Positions 18,366-30,402 of a DNA stretch of 64,000 nucleotides are shown in pieces (position 1 is the first letter of the stretch; each line of letters starts with the position of its first letter). A program made the translations under genes and the position numbers. Source of the DNA: Aquipuribacter hungaricus (lineage in GTDB: Bacteria; Actinomycetota; Actinomycetes; Actinomycetales; JBBAYJ01); assembly GCF_042663885.1 (NCBI RefSeq), contig NZ_JBHSXV010000001.1; one strand, given 5' to 3'. A model generated the notes under the pieces. That model did no database searches. It was not told the origin of the DNA and worked only from the letters and a program-made list of their open reading frames with translations.

Positions 18366-19631
18366 ATGCAGGGTGCCGCGGTACGCACGACCAACTGGGC
18401 CGGCAACATCACGTTCTCCGCCTCGGCCGTCCACCGGCCGACGTCGGTCGCCGAGCTCCAGTCCCTGGTGGCCGGCGCCCGGCGGGTGCGCGCGCTGGGC
18501 TCGGGCCACTCCTTCTCCCCCGTCGCCGACACCGACGGCGAGCTGGTGCGCCTGGACGGCCTGCCCCACCTGCTGGAGGTGGACCGGGACGCCGCGACCA
18601 TCACGGTGAGCGGCGGCGTCACGTACGGCGAGGTGGCCCCCGTGCTGCACGCGGCCGGTCTGGCGCTGCCGAGCATGGGCTCCCTGCCGCACATCAGCGT
18701 CGCCGGGGCCAGCGCGACCGGCACCCACGGCTCGGGCGACTCCAACCGCGTGCTCGCGCACTCGGTGGTGGCCCTGCAGCTCGTCACGGCCGACGGCGAC
18801 CTGCTCGAGGTGACCCGGGAGTCCGACCCCGAGCGGTTCCCCGGCATGGTCGTCGCGCTCGGCAGCCTCGGTGTGGTGACCCGGCTGACGCTCGCCGCGG
18901 TCCCCGGCTTCGAGATCGCGCAGGAGGTCCGCGAGAAGCTGCCCCTGCAGGCGCTGCTCGACCAGGTCGACGAGGTGCTGTCCGCGGGCTACAGCGTGAG
19001 CGTCTTCACCAGCTGGCAGGACCCGGTCGAGGCGAACGTGTGGATCAAGCGCCTCCCCGACGCGGTCCCGCAGGCGCTGGACTGGCTCGGCAGCAGCGTC
19101 GCCGACGGTCCGCGCCACCCGGTCCCCGGCATGCCCGCCGGGTTCAGCACCGAGCAGATGGGCACGCCGGGCCCGTGGCACGAGCGCCTCCCCCACTTCC
19201 GGATGGAGTTCACGCCCAGCAGCGGGGACGAGCTGCAGACGGAGTACTTCGTCCCCCGCGAGCACGCCTCCGCGGCGCTGGCCGCGGTGGCGGAGGTGGC
19301 GCCGCTCGTCGCCCCCGTCCTGCAGATCGGCGAGCTGCGGACGATCGCCGCCGACGACCTCTGGCTCAGCTCCTGCTACGGGCGCGACACCCTGGCGGTC
19401 CACTTCACGTGGGTCCCGGACCTCGACGTCGTCCTGCCTGCCCTCGAGGCCGTCGAGGCGGCGCTGGCACCGTTCGCCCCGCGCCCGCACTGGGGCAAGG
19501 TCTTCCGGATGGACCCCGAGGTCGTGGCCTCGCGGTACCCGCGCCTGGACAGCTTCCGCGCGCTGCGCGACGAGATGGACCCGCAGCGCCGCTTCGCCAA
19601 CGCCTTCGTCGACCGGTACCTCGGGGCCTGA
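18366..19631 (+). CDS. aldO: Alditol (xylitol/sorbitol) oxidase, FAD-dependent
   Basis: A 421-residue flavoprotein of the vanillyl-alcohol-oxidase family that oxidises alditols such as xylitol or sorbitol to the aldose with oxygen, giving hydrogen peroxide. It strongly resembles Streptomyces AldO: NWAGNITFSAS at the start, GSGHSF with His48 for covalent FAD, SLPHISVAGASATGTHGSG, HPVPGMPA, GPWHERLPHFRMEFTPSSG and the near-terminal RPHWGKVF. The length matches the family (about 418). ATG 18366 is preferred over an in-frame ATG 18 bases earlier because GGGGAGGA lies 8 bases before it. Peroxide from this enzyme gives a loose link to nearby yaaA. Confidence 0.92.
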   Translation: MQGAAVRTTNWAGNITFSASAVHRPTSVAELQSLVAGARRVRALGSGHSFSPVADTDGELVRLDGLPHLLEVDRDAATITVSGGVTYGEVAPVLHAAGLALPSMGSLPHISVAGASATGTHGSGDSNRVLAHSVVALQLVTADGDLLEVTRESDPERFPGMVVALGSLGVVTRLTLAAVPGFEIAQEVREKLPLQALLDQVDEVLSAGYSVSVFTSWQDPVEANVWIKRLPDAVPQALDWLGSSVADGPRHPVPGMPAGFSTEQMGTPGPWHERLPHFRMEFTPSSGDELQTEYFVPREHASAALAAVAEVAPLVAPVLQIGELRTIAADDLWLSSCYGRDTLAVHFTWVPDLDVVLPALEAVEAALAPFAPRPHWGKVFRMDPEVVASRYPRLDSFRALRDEMDPQRRFANAFVDRYLGA

Positions 19632-19650
19632 GCCCGTAGCCCGCGCCGGA

Positions 19651-19690
19651 CGACGACGGCCCCCCACCGGGTGGTGGGGGGCCGTCGTCG
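19651..19690. terminator. Bidirectional terminator between aldO and the ABC permease
   Basis: A perfect 18-bp stem (19651-19668 with 19673-19690) with a GGGT loop, located between two convergent genes. One of the strongest hairpins in the window. Confidence 0.85.
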
Positions 19691-19699
19691 TGCAGAGGG

Positions 19700-20605
19700 T
19701 CAGGACAGCCGGGCGAGGACCGTGGTCTCGACGGCGGCCAGCACCGAGTCGGTGAGCTTGCCGATGACCGCGAACAGGATGATCGTCACGAGGACGAGCT
19801 CGATCTGCCCGTTGCGCTGCGCGTTCTGCAGCTGCCAGCCCAGGCCGCTCGTCGCACCCAGGAGCTCGGCGGCGACGAGGAACAGCCAGGCCTGGTTGAG
19901 CCCCAGCCGGGCCCCGGCCAGCAGGGACGGCGCGGCCGACGGCAGGAGCACCGTGGTGACGCGCTGCCGCCACGACAGGCCGTAGGCCTGGGCGACCTCG
20001 AGCAGGCCGCGGTCGACCTGGCGGATGCCGGCGACCAGCGTGGCCAGCACGGGGAAGAACGCCCCGATGGCCACGAGGCCGACCTTGTTCTCCTCGCCGA
20101 TGCCGAACCAGAGGATGAGCACGCTCACCCAGGCCAGCGACGGCACCGCGCGCACCGCGCCCAGCAGCGGCGAGACCAGGCGGTCGGCCGTGCGGCTCAG
20201 CGCCACCAGCAGCCCGGTGAGCACCGCGAGCAGCGCCCCGATCCCGAAGCCGAGGAAGACGCGCTGGGCGCTGATGGCGAGGTTCGGCCACAGCCGGCCC
20301 GACTCGACGGCGGCTACCAGCTCGGCGCCGAGAGCGGCGGGCGAGGAGAAGCGGGAGGGGTCGAGCACCTCCGCCGTGACCAGCACCTGCCACAGGCCGA
20401 GCAGGACCACGGGGAGGACGAGCCCCAGCCCGAGGTCGCGCAGCCCACGCCGGCCCCAGCCGCCCCGGGACCTGGGCGCAGGGCCGCCCGGGCTCGTGGC
20501 GCCGTCGCCCGGGGCGGCCCCCGGCTGGACCCAGCCGGACGGCGCGACGCCCTCGACCCCGGCGACCCGTTGCAGGGCCACCTTCTCCGACGTGGACAGG
20601 CTCAT
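19700..20605 (-). CDS. ABC transporter permease, SsuC/TauC type
   Basis: A 301-residue inner-membrane permease with about six helices after a hydrophilic N-terminus of 55 residues. The BPD_transp_1 (EAA) loop is visible as LEVAQAYGLSWRQRVTTVLLP at about 208-228, and FGIGEENKVGLVAIGAFFPV is typical of sulfonate/taurine/nitrate-type importers. It is last in the operon ATPase - binding protein - permease, starting four bases after the binding protein stop, with GGAGGG upstream of ATG 20605. Substrate is inferred from the SAM riboswitch and cysteine-type leader at the operon head, not from the permease itself. Confidence 0.88.
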   Translation of the reverse strand: MSLSTSEKVALQRVAGVEGVAPSGWVQPGAAPGDGATSPGGPAPRSRGGWGRRGLRDLGLGLVLPVVLLGLWQVLVTAEVLDPSRFSSPAALGAELVAAVESGRLWPNLAISAQRVFLGFGIGALLAVLTGLLVALSRTADRLVSPLLGAVRAVPSLAWVSVLILWFGIGEENKVGLVAIGAFFPVLATLVAGIRQVDRGLLEVAQAYGLSWRQRVTTVLLPSAAPSLLAGARLGLNQAWLFLVAAELLGATSGLGWQLQNAQRNGQIELVLVTIILFAVIGKLTDSVLAAVETTVLARLS

Positions 20606-20609
20606 GGGG

Positions 20610-21716
20610 TCATCCCTCCGAGGCGGCGGCCTCGACGGCCGCGGTGACGGGCTCGGGTGCGAACAGCTCCTCCAGGGCGGCGTCCGCGTCCTCCTGGCTG
20701 GCGACCTGGCCGCCCTGCACGACGATCGGGACGACGCGCGACAGGACGTCGGCCAGCTCCTCGCCGGGGACGGGGTCCACGTCGAAGTTCGTCCGCTCCG
20801 TCAGCACCTGCTCGGCGATGGCGGGGTCGATCTCGGCGGCCGCCGCGAGGATCTCGACGGTCTCCTCGGGGTTGTCCTGGATCCACCGGCGGGCGCGCTC
20901 GTACTGGGTGAGGACGACCTCGACGGCCTCGGGGCTCTCCTCGAGGAAGTCCTCACGGACGTTGAGGACGCTGTACGACAGACGGTCGGGCTCGCGGACC
21001 ACGAGCTCGGCGCCGTCGGTGGTGACGGCGTCGGCCATGATCGGGTCCAGCCCGGCCCAGGCGTCGACCTGGCCCTGCTGGAGGGCGAGGCGGCCGTCGG
21101 CGTGGGGCAGGTCGACGATCTGGACGTCGTCCACCGAGAGGCCGGCGCTGTCCAGGGTCTGGAGGAGGAAGAAGTACGGGTCGGTCCCGGACAGGGCCGC
21201 GATGTTCTTCCCCGCGAGGTCCTCGGCTGAGGCGATGTCGCTGTCGGGACCGACGACGATGGCGCTCCACTCGGGCTGGGCGAGGACGTCGACCGTGCGC
21301 AGCGGCGAGCCGTTGGCCCGGGCGAGCAGCGCCGCGGCGCCCGCGGTGGAGTTGAAGTCGACGACGTCGCCGCGCAGGAGCTCGTTGGCGGGCGCGGAAC
21401 CGGCCGAGAACTCCCAGGTGACGGTCACGTCGTCGCCGACGGCCTCCTCGAGCCAGCCCTGCTCCTTCAGCACGAGGCTCGCCGGGTTGTAGGTGGCCCA
21501 GTCCAGGCGGATCTCGTCGACCCCGAGGTCGGCGGGGGCGGCTGCGGCGGAGGCGTCATCGGAGGCGGCGTCGCCGGCCTCCTGCGTCGCGTCGGCGGCG
21601 GCCCCGCCGGCAGCACCGGTGGCCTCGTCGGCGGCGGCACCGTCGTCGGAGCCGCAGGCCGTGAGGGTGGTGCCGGCGAGGACGAGGGCGACCAGGGCCA
21701 GGGGTGCGCGGTTCAT
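20610..21716 (-). CDS. ABC transporter substrate-binding lipoprotein (sulfonate/taurine type)
   Basis: A 368-residue lipoprotein that captures substrate outside the membrane. The signal peptide is followed by a lipobox, TTLTACGSDD, giving a lipid-modified cysteine near residue 22. An Ala/Asp-rich linker of about 40 residues follows, and then an NMT1/SsuA-like fold: LVLKEQGWLEE, VDFNSTAGAAALLARANG, DLAGKNIAAL and the VDAWAGLDP segment that in SsuA-like proteins lines the ligand cleft. ATG 21716 overlaps the ATPase stop (ATGA). Aliphatic sulfonate or a related organosulfur compound is the best guess from regulation; nitrate or pyrimidine precursors are alternatives within the family. Confidence 0.86.
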   Translation of the reverse strand: MNRAPLALVALVLAGTTLTACGSDDGAAADEATGAAGGAAADATQEAGDAASDDASAAAAPADLGVDEIRLDWATYNPASLVLKEQGWLEEAVGDDVTVTWEFSAGSAPANELLRGDVVDFNSTAGAAALLARANGSPLRTVDVLAQPEWSAIVVGPDSDIASAEDLAGKNIAALSGTDPYFFLLQTLDSAGLSVDDVQIVDLPHADGRLALQQGQVDAWAGLDPIMADAVTTDGAELVVREPDRLSYSVLNVREDFLEESPEAVEVVLTQYERARRWIQDNPEETVEILAAAAEIDPAIAEQVLTERTNFDVDPVPGEELADVLSRVVPIVVQGGQVASQEDADAALEELFAPEPVTAAVEAAASEG

Positions 21717-22525
21717 GAGAGGGACTCCACTCCGACGAGCTCGAGAAGACGGGTACGCAGCCGGGCGGCGGCGGCCAGGTGTGCAGGATCTGTGGTGTCG
21801 CGGGGACGGCCGAGCGGCACCGGCACCGCGGTGGCGGTACCGGAGCCGGCGGCCCCGAGGACGGTGATGTCGTCGGCGAGGCGGACCGCCTCGTCGACGT
21901 CGTGGGTGACCAGGACGACGGTCGTGCCGTCGGCGTGGACGAGCTCGTCGACGAGCGCCTGCATGTTGAGGCGCGTGAGGGCGTCGAGGGCCGCGAAGGG
22001 CTCGTCGAGCAGGAGGACGCCGGGGCGGGCGAGCAGGGCGCGCGCGAGCGCCGTGCGCTGTGCCATGCCCCCGCTGACGGCGGCCGGGCGGTAGTCGCCG
22101 TACCCGTCGAGGCCGACGCGGGCGAGCAGCTCGTCCACCTCGGCCCGGGACCCGGCCGACGGGTCGTGGCGCCGGCGCCGGGTCGCGCCCAGGGCGATGT
22201 TGGCGCGCAGGTCGAGCCACGGCAGCAGGCGCGGCTGCTGGAAGACGACCGCCACCCGCTCGTCACCCTCGACGACGTCGCTGCCGCCGAGGCGCGCCGT
22301 GCCGCTGCTGGGACGGGTGAGCCCGGCCAGCACCCGCAGCAGGGTGGACTTGCCGCACCCGGAGGGACCGAGCACGGCGTGCACGGCGCCGGAGGGGACG
22401 TGCAGGTCGAGGCCGGCGAGCACGGGCCCGCGGCCGAAGTCGACGGCCACCTGCTGGACGTCCACGGGCAGCGACGTGCCGTGCGCCGCGGACCGGCCCA
22501 GGGGGCGTGGGGTCGTGCTGGTCAT
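21713..22525 (-). CDS. ABC transporter ATP-binding protein, SsuB/TauB type
   Basis: A 270-residue cytoplasmic ATPase. Walker A is GPSGCGKST at 53-61, the Q-loop is VVFQQPRLLPWLDL, the signature is VSGGMAQRTALARAL (Met replaces the usual Gln of SGGQ), Walker B is LLLDEPFAALD and the switch His is in LVTHDVDEA. Q-loop plus RLLPW is characteristic of the SsuB/TauB group. The start ATG 22525 has AGGAG five bases upstream. First structural gene of the operon behind the riboswitch and leader ORF. Confidence 0.9.
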   Translation of the reverse strand: MTSTTPRPLGRSAAHGTSLPVDVQQVAVDFGRGPVLAGLDLHVPSGAVHAVLGPSGCGKSTLLRVLAGLTRPSSGTARLGGSDVVEGDERVAVVFQQPRLLPWLDLRANIALGATRRRRHDPSAGSRAEVDELLARVGLDGYGDYRPAAVSGGMAQRTALARALLARPGVLLLDEPFAALDALTRLNMQALVDELVHADGTTVVLVTHDVDEAVRLADDITVLGAAGSGTATAVPVPLGRPRDTTDPAHLAAAARLRTRLLELVGVESLS

Positions 22526-22626
22526 GGGTGCTCCTGTGCTGGGGCGGGCGCGTGCTCGCGCCGGGGGTACGGCAGCCCGTCCGTCGTCGGACGTGGCGCC
22601 GCGGGAGGGCGGGGGGCCTGGCGGTG

Positions 22627-22646
22627 GCGCCGTCGGGGGACGGCGC
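22627..22646 (-). terminator. Attenuator-like hairpin just after the leader ORF stop
   Basis: A perfect 8-bp stem (GCGCCGTC / GACGGCGC) with a GGGG/CCCC loop begins seven bases after the leader peptide stop codon at 22654. Placement directly behind a leader ORF is what a translation-coupled attenuator would need. No U-tract. Confidence 0.45.
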
Positions 22647-22653
22647 GACGGGC

Positions 22654-22785
22654 TCAGGCCCGGGGCATCAGGACGGTGCGCGACCGGCCCGGCGCGACCG
22701 GACGACAGGCAGCCACGGTGCGCCGGCACAGGTCGACGTGCGCCCGTCCGACGAGCACGGGGTTGGGGCCCAGGACTGTGGTCAC
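22654..22785 (-). CDS. Cys-containing regulatory leader peptide of the ABC transporter operon
   Basis: A 43-codon ORF between the SAM riboswitch and the transporter genes. GTG 22785 has an excellent GGAGGA site whose bases overlap the 3' strand of riboswitch stem P1. The motif RAHVDLCRRTVAACRP (about residues 14-29) contains both cysteines. It resembles the small 'putative leader peptides' with a R-x-V-D-L...A-C-R core that precede sulfur genes in Streptomyces-like actinobacteria, and a second copy of the motif lies at 50935-51033. Likely role: ribosome stalling or slow translation at Cys codons when cysteine is scarce changes expression downstream. The function is inferred. Confidence 0.7.
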   Translation of the reverse strand: MTTVLGPNPVLVGRAHVDLCRRTVAACRPVAPGRSRTVLMPRA

Positions 22786-22793
22786 GGATTCCT

Positions 22794-22880
22794 CCATCGG
22801 TCCTGGCGGAAGCACCCGCACCCGTTGCCGGGGGGTTGCTGCGACGTCGACGAGCCAGGTCTCTCGGTCGCTCTGGATGG
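22794..22880 (-). promoter_or_regulatory. SAM-I riboswitch (S-box) upstream of the ABC transporter operon
   Basis: Read on the minus strand, the core CAGAGCGACCGAGAGACCTG, followed by GCTCGTCGACGTCGCAGCAACC and closing GCCAGGACCGATGG, matches the S-box aptamer: P1 ends pair CATC with GATG, then the GAGAGAC and GCAACC joining segments. It differs from the copy at 50838-50924 at only two of 87 positions. SAM binding would stabilise P1 and hide the leader ORF ribosome site, lowering expression when methionine/SAM is plentiful. Confidence 0.85.
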
Positions 22881-22888
22881 CTGGTTGA

Positions 22889-22917
22889 ACTGTAACCGAC
22901 ACGTGTCCGCACTGCGA
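22889..22917 (-). promoter_or_regulatory. Promoter region with 10-bp palindrome before the SAM riboswitch
   Basis: Minus-strand TACAGT (22894-22889) is a plausible -10 placed so that transcription starts almost at the first riboswitch base; the -35 is weak. GACACGTGTC (22898-22907), a perfect palindrome, lies in the -10/-35 spacer and could be an operator. No known regulator is assigned. Confidence 0.4.
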
Positions 22918-23104
22918 CACGGCCGTCCGAGGGTCGGGACGGTCACGGACGGCCCTGCTCATCACGTCGGCAGCCGTCCGGCGCTACCTGAGCCCCCCGA
23001 GTCGGCCGTCCGGTCAGGCCGCAGCGGCGCTCCAGGTCGCACGGCAGACCCGGACAGCCGGCTACCTGCAGACCTCTCGCCCAGAGGCGTCTGGGCACGA
23101 CGAA

Positions 23105-23150
23105 AGGGGGTGCCCCTGCCCGTCGTCATCGACGAGCTGGAGCACCCCCT
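23105..23150 (-). terminator. Second hairpin downstream of the rRNA operon
   Basis: AGGGGGTGC at 23105-23113 pairs with GCACCCCCT at 23142-23150 (9 bp) around a 28-base loop. It follows the main rRNA terminator on the minus strand and may be a backup terminator. Confidence 0.4.
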
Positions 23151-23157
23151 GGAACGC

Positions 23158-23195
23158 ACGACAGGCCGTCCCGGAGAACCCGGGACGGCCTGTCG
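23158..23195 (-). terminator. rRNA operon terminator
   Basis: A perfect 17-bp stem (23158-23174 with 23179-23195) with an AGAA loop, eight bases beyond the 5S 3' end on the minus strand. Position and strength identify it as the main rrn terminator. Confidence 0.85.
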
Positions 23196-23203
23196 TCAAA
23201 GAA

Positions 23204-23322
23204 TGTCCGGCGGTGACCTACTCTCCCACCCAGTGTCCCGGGCAGTACCATCGGCGCAGAAGGGCTTAGCTTCCGGGTTCGGAATGGGACCGGGCGTTTC
23301 CCCTTCGCCATGACCGCCGTAA
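23204..23322 (-). rRNA. rrf: 5S ribosomal RNA
   Basis: About 119 bases on the minus strand. The 5' GTTACGGCGGTCATGGCG and 3' GGTCACCGCCGGACA strands pair to form helix I, and CCCATTCCGAACCCGGAAG is the conserved loop B/C region of 5S RNA. Last RNA of the rrn operon. Ends are estimated to a few bases. Confidence 0.95.
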
Positions 23323-23459
23323 CTCTATCGAGATATCAGGACCCGAACCCCACCACCCGCACACCCCACGAAGGGGCGTGCCGACAGCCGGCTCAGGGCT
23401 CCCATGTCTCGGGAACCGCACAGTGGACGCGAAGCAGACAACCAAAGAAGTCTGAAGAT

Positions 23460-28437
<4,978 letters not shown>

Positions 28438-28681
28438 GCATAACCCCCAACCCAGTCGCTAGACCAGGCGGGACATCTGCGTGTTCGAACCTCGGCACGA
28501 CGACCCCCAGCAAAGAGGGCCGCCACCATAACGAATCGACCAGAACCGCGACCCACCCCGAAAGGCAGACCACGACACCAGCCGAACATATCTGGCATCA
28601 ATTTTTGGCACGCTGTTGAGTTCTCAAGGAGCAGGTGCTCTCCTTCGACTCCCTCTCGGGCGCCTCCGGGGCAACTTCGTA
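28438..28681 (-). other. rRNA leader with antitermination/processing motif
   Basis: Transcribed leader of about 240 bases between the promoter and the 16S gene. On the minus strand it carries TTGAGAACTCAACAGCGTGC (28607-28626), a motif widespread in actinobacterial rrn leaders and spacers and thought to act in antitermination or RNase III processing. No ORF here looks coding. Confidence 0.6.
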
Positions 28682-28710
28682 ACCGTACCTGAGGCGCTGT
28701 CCGCGGTCAA
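28682..28710 (-). promoter_or_regulatory. Strong rRNA operon promoter
   Basis: Minus-strand -35 TTGACC (28710-28705) and -10 TACGGT (28687-28682) are separated by exactly 17 bases, the best sigma-70-type promoter in the window. Initiation is predicted near 28675, about 240 bases before the 16S 5' end. Confidence 0.8.
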
Positions 28711-29140
28711 CCCGCTTCCTGCCCTCCGGACTCCGTCTCCCACGTCCCAAGACCGGCCCTGAGGCCGGCAGTGAGGGTGGGGGGCGGACTGACCTGGCCC
28801 GTCCGCCTCGAGGGCGTCCGTACCGATCCTGTCCTGCGGCTGCTCCCTCCGCCCGTGGGCGTCGGTGCAACGAGAGGGAAAGTTACGCACGGATCCGCCG
28901 CGGTGCAAATCGCCTGGTCAGAGGCCTGCAGCCCTTCCGCCGCCCCACGCAGCGTCCCCGCTGCCCGTAGGCCGCTCCGGCGACGTAGCTGCCTGGACCC
29001 GGCAGGGCGGTCGGGCAGTCCACAGCGGCTTCGTCGGACGTGCGAGCGCGCCGGCACGTCGCGCGGCCGAGCCACCTCGCACGAGTGCGAGGGCGCCCCT
29101 GCCCCGAGTGTGTTCGCCCTCGACGCCCAGGCGCAGCCAG
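28711..29140. other. Intergenic stretch without recognisable gene
   Basis: About 430 bases between the rrn promoter and the tandem repeat. Open frames exist on both strands because of the GC content, but none has a plausible start, codon pattern or family resemblance. No further TTGAC-type -35 is visible on the minus strand. Confidence 0.6.
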
Positions 29141-29340
29141 CTCCCCAGGCACGTCACTCCCCAGGCACGTCACTCCCCAGGCACGTCACTCCCCAGGCAC
29201 GTCACTCCCCAGGCACGTCACTCCCCAGGCACGTCACTCCCCAGGCACGTCACTCCCCAGGCACGTCACTCCCCAGGCACGTCACTCCCCAGGCACGTCA
29301 CTCCCCAGGCACGTCACTCCCCAGGCACGTCACTCCCCAG
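29141..29340. repeat. 16-bp tandem repeat, about 12.5 copies
   Basis: The unit CTCCCCAGGCACGTCA repeats without visible change for about 200 bp, ending in a half unit. It lies between the rRNA promoter region and the 3' end of the polyprenyl synthase gene, starting 11 bases from its stop. The perfect identity of units suggests recent slippage or expansion, a candidate variable-number tandem repeat. Confidence 0.95.
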
Positions 29341-29349
29341 GGAGTGACG
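29328..29349 (-). terminator. Hairpin at the end of the nuo/polyprenyl synthase operon
   Basis: CGTCACTCC (29328-29336) pairs with GGAGTGACG (29341-29349), a 9-bp stem with a 4-base loop, two bases from the synthase stop on the minus strand. One arm is the last repeat unit, so the tandem repeat may have grown out of this terminator. Confidence 0.6.
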
Positions 29350-29351
29350 CC

Positions 29352-30377
29352 TCAGCGCGACCGGTCCGCCAGCGCCTCGGCCACGGCGGCGAGCGCACGC
29401 GTGGCCGGCAGGTCGGGCAGAGGCTCCAGCGCGGCGACGGCATCGGCGGCCCAGCGCAGCGCGACGGCGCGCGCCTCGGCGGTCACCGGGTGGGCACGCA
29501 GCAGCGCGACCGCCTCGGCGAGCCTGGCGTCGTCGCTGAGGTCGGCGTCGAGCAGCTCGAGCAGCTCGGCCGACCCCTCGGGTGCGGTCCCTGCCGCCAG
29601 GGCACGGCGCAGCAGGAGCACCGGCATGGTCGGCACGTGCTCCCGCAGGTCCGTGCCGGGCGTCTTCCCCGAGTCGGCGTGGTCACCGACGAGGTCGAGC
29701 ACGTCGTCGGCGAGCTGGAAGGCGACGCCCACCTTCTCGCCGTAGTCGACGAGCACCTGGAGCGTCTGCCCGTCGGCGCCGGAGAACATCCCCCCGAACC
29801 GGGCGGAGGTGGCGATGAGCGAGCCCGTCTTGTCCGACAGCACCCCGATGTAGTGCTCGACCGGGTCCTGGCCGGGCGCGGGCCCCACGGTCTCCCGCAT
29901 CTCCCCCAGGACCAGCCGCTCGAAGGTCGTCGCCTGGATGTGGACCGCCTCCGGCCCCAGGCCCGCGCCGATGGTGGACGCCCTCGCGAACAGCAGGTCC
30001 CCCGTGAGGATCGCGACGGTGTTGCCCCAGACCTCCTGGGCGGTGGGCACCCCCCGCCGCTGGGTCGCGGAGTCGATGACGTCGTCGTGGTAGAGCGTGG
30101 CCAGGTGGGTGAGCTCCACGACCACGGCCGCGTCCGTCACCAGGGGCGACGGCTCGCCCAGCCTCGAGGCCAGCAGGCACAGCAGGGGCCGGGTCCGCTT
30201 GCCCCCGGCGCGGACCAGGTGGCTGCCCGCGTCGGCGGCGAGCGGGTCGGCGCTGCGGACGGCATCGAGGATGGCCCGCTCGACGACCGCCAGGTCGCCC
30301 GTGAGCCCGGCCAGCAGGTCCTCGTCGTCGATGCCGTACGCGACCAGGCGCGACAGCTGGTCCGCCCCGGTGCTCAC
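29352..30377 (-). CDS. Long-chain polyprenyl diphosphate synthase
   Basis: A 341-residue trans-prenyltransferase that condenses isopentenyl diphosphate units to make the isoprenoid tail of menaquinone. The first Asp-rich motif is DDVID at 98-102 followed by TQRRG, the second is DDVLD at about 223-227 (FQLADDVLDLVGD), and GGKRTRP (58-64) is the pyrophosphate-binding segment. Chain length cannot be read safely. It follows nuoN by 25 bases in the same direction and is probably the last gene of the nuo operon, tying tail synthesis to complex I production. GTG start. Confidence 0.92.
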   Translation of the reverse strand: MSTGADQLSRLVAYGIDDEDLLAGLTGDLAVVERAILDAVRSADPLAADAGSHLVRAGGKRTRPLLCLLASRLGEPSPLVTDAAVVVELTHLATLYHDDVIDSATQRRGVPTAQEVWGNTVAILTGDLLFARASTIGAGLGPEAVHIQATTFERLVLGEMRETVGPAPGQDPVEHYIGVLSDKTGSLIATSARFGGMFSGADGQTLQVLVDYGEKVGVAFQLADDVLDLVGDHADSGKTPGTDLREHVPTMPVLLLRRALAAGTAPEGSAELLELLDADLSDDARLAEAVALLRAHPVTAEARAVALRWAADAVAALEPLPDLPATRALAAVAEALADRSR

Positions 30378-30402
30378 CGGCTGCCTGCCGGCCCCGCGCG
30401 CC

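Noticed and set aside
29141..29340. CRISPR array
   Set aside because: Units are contiguous with no spacers and only 16 bp long; no cas genes are in the window.
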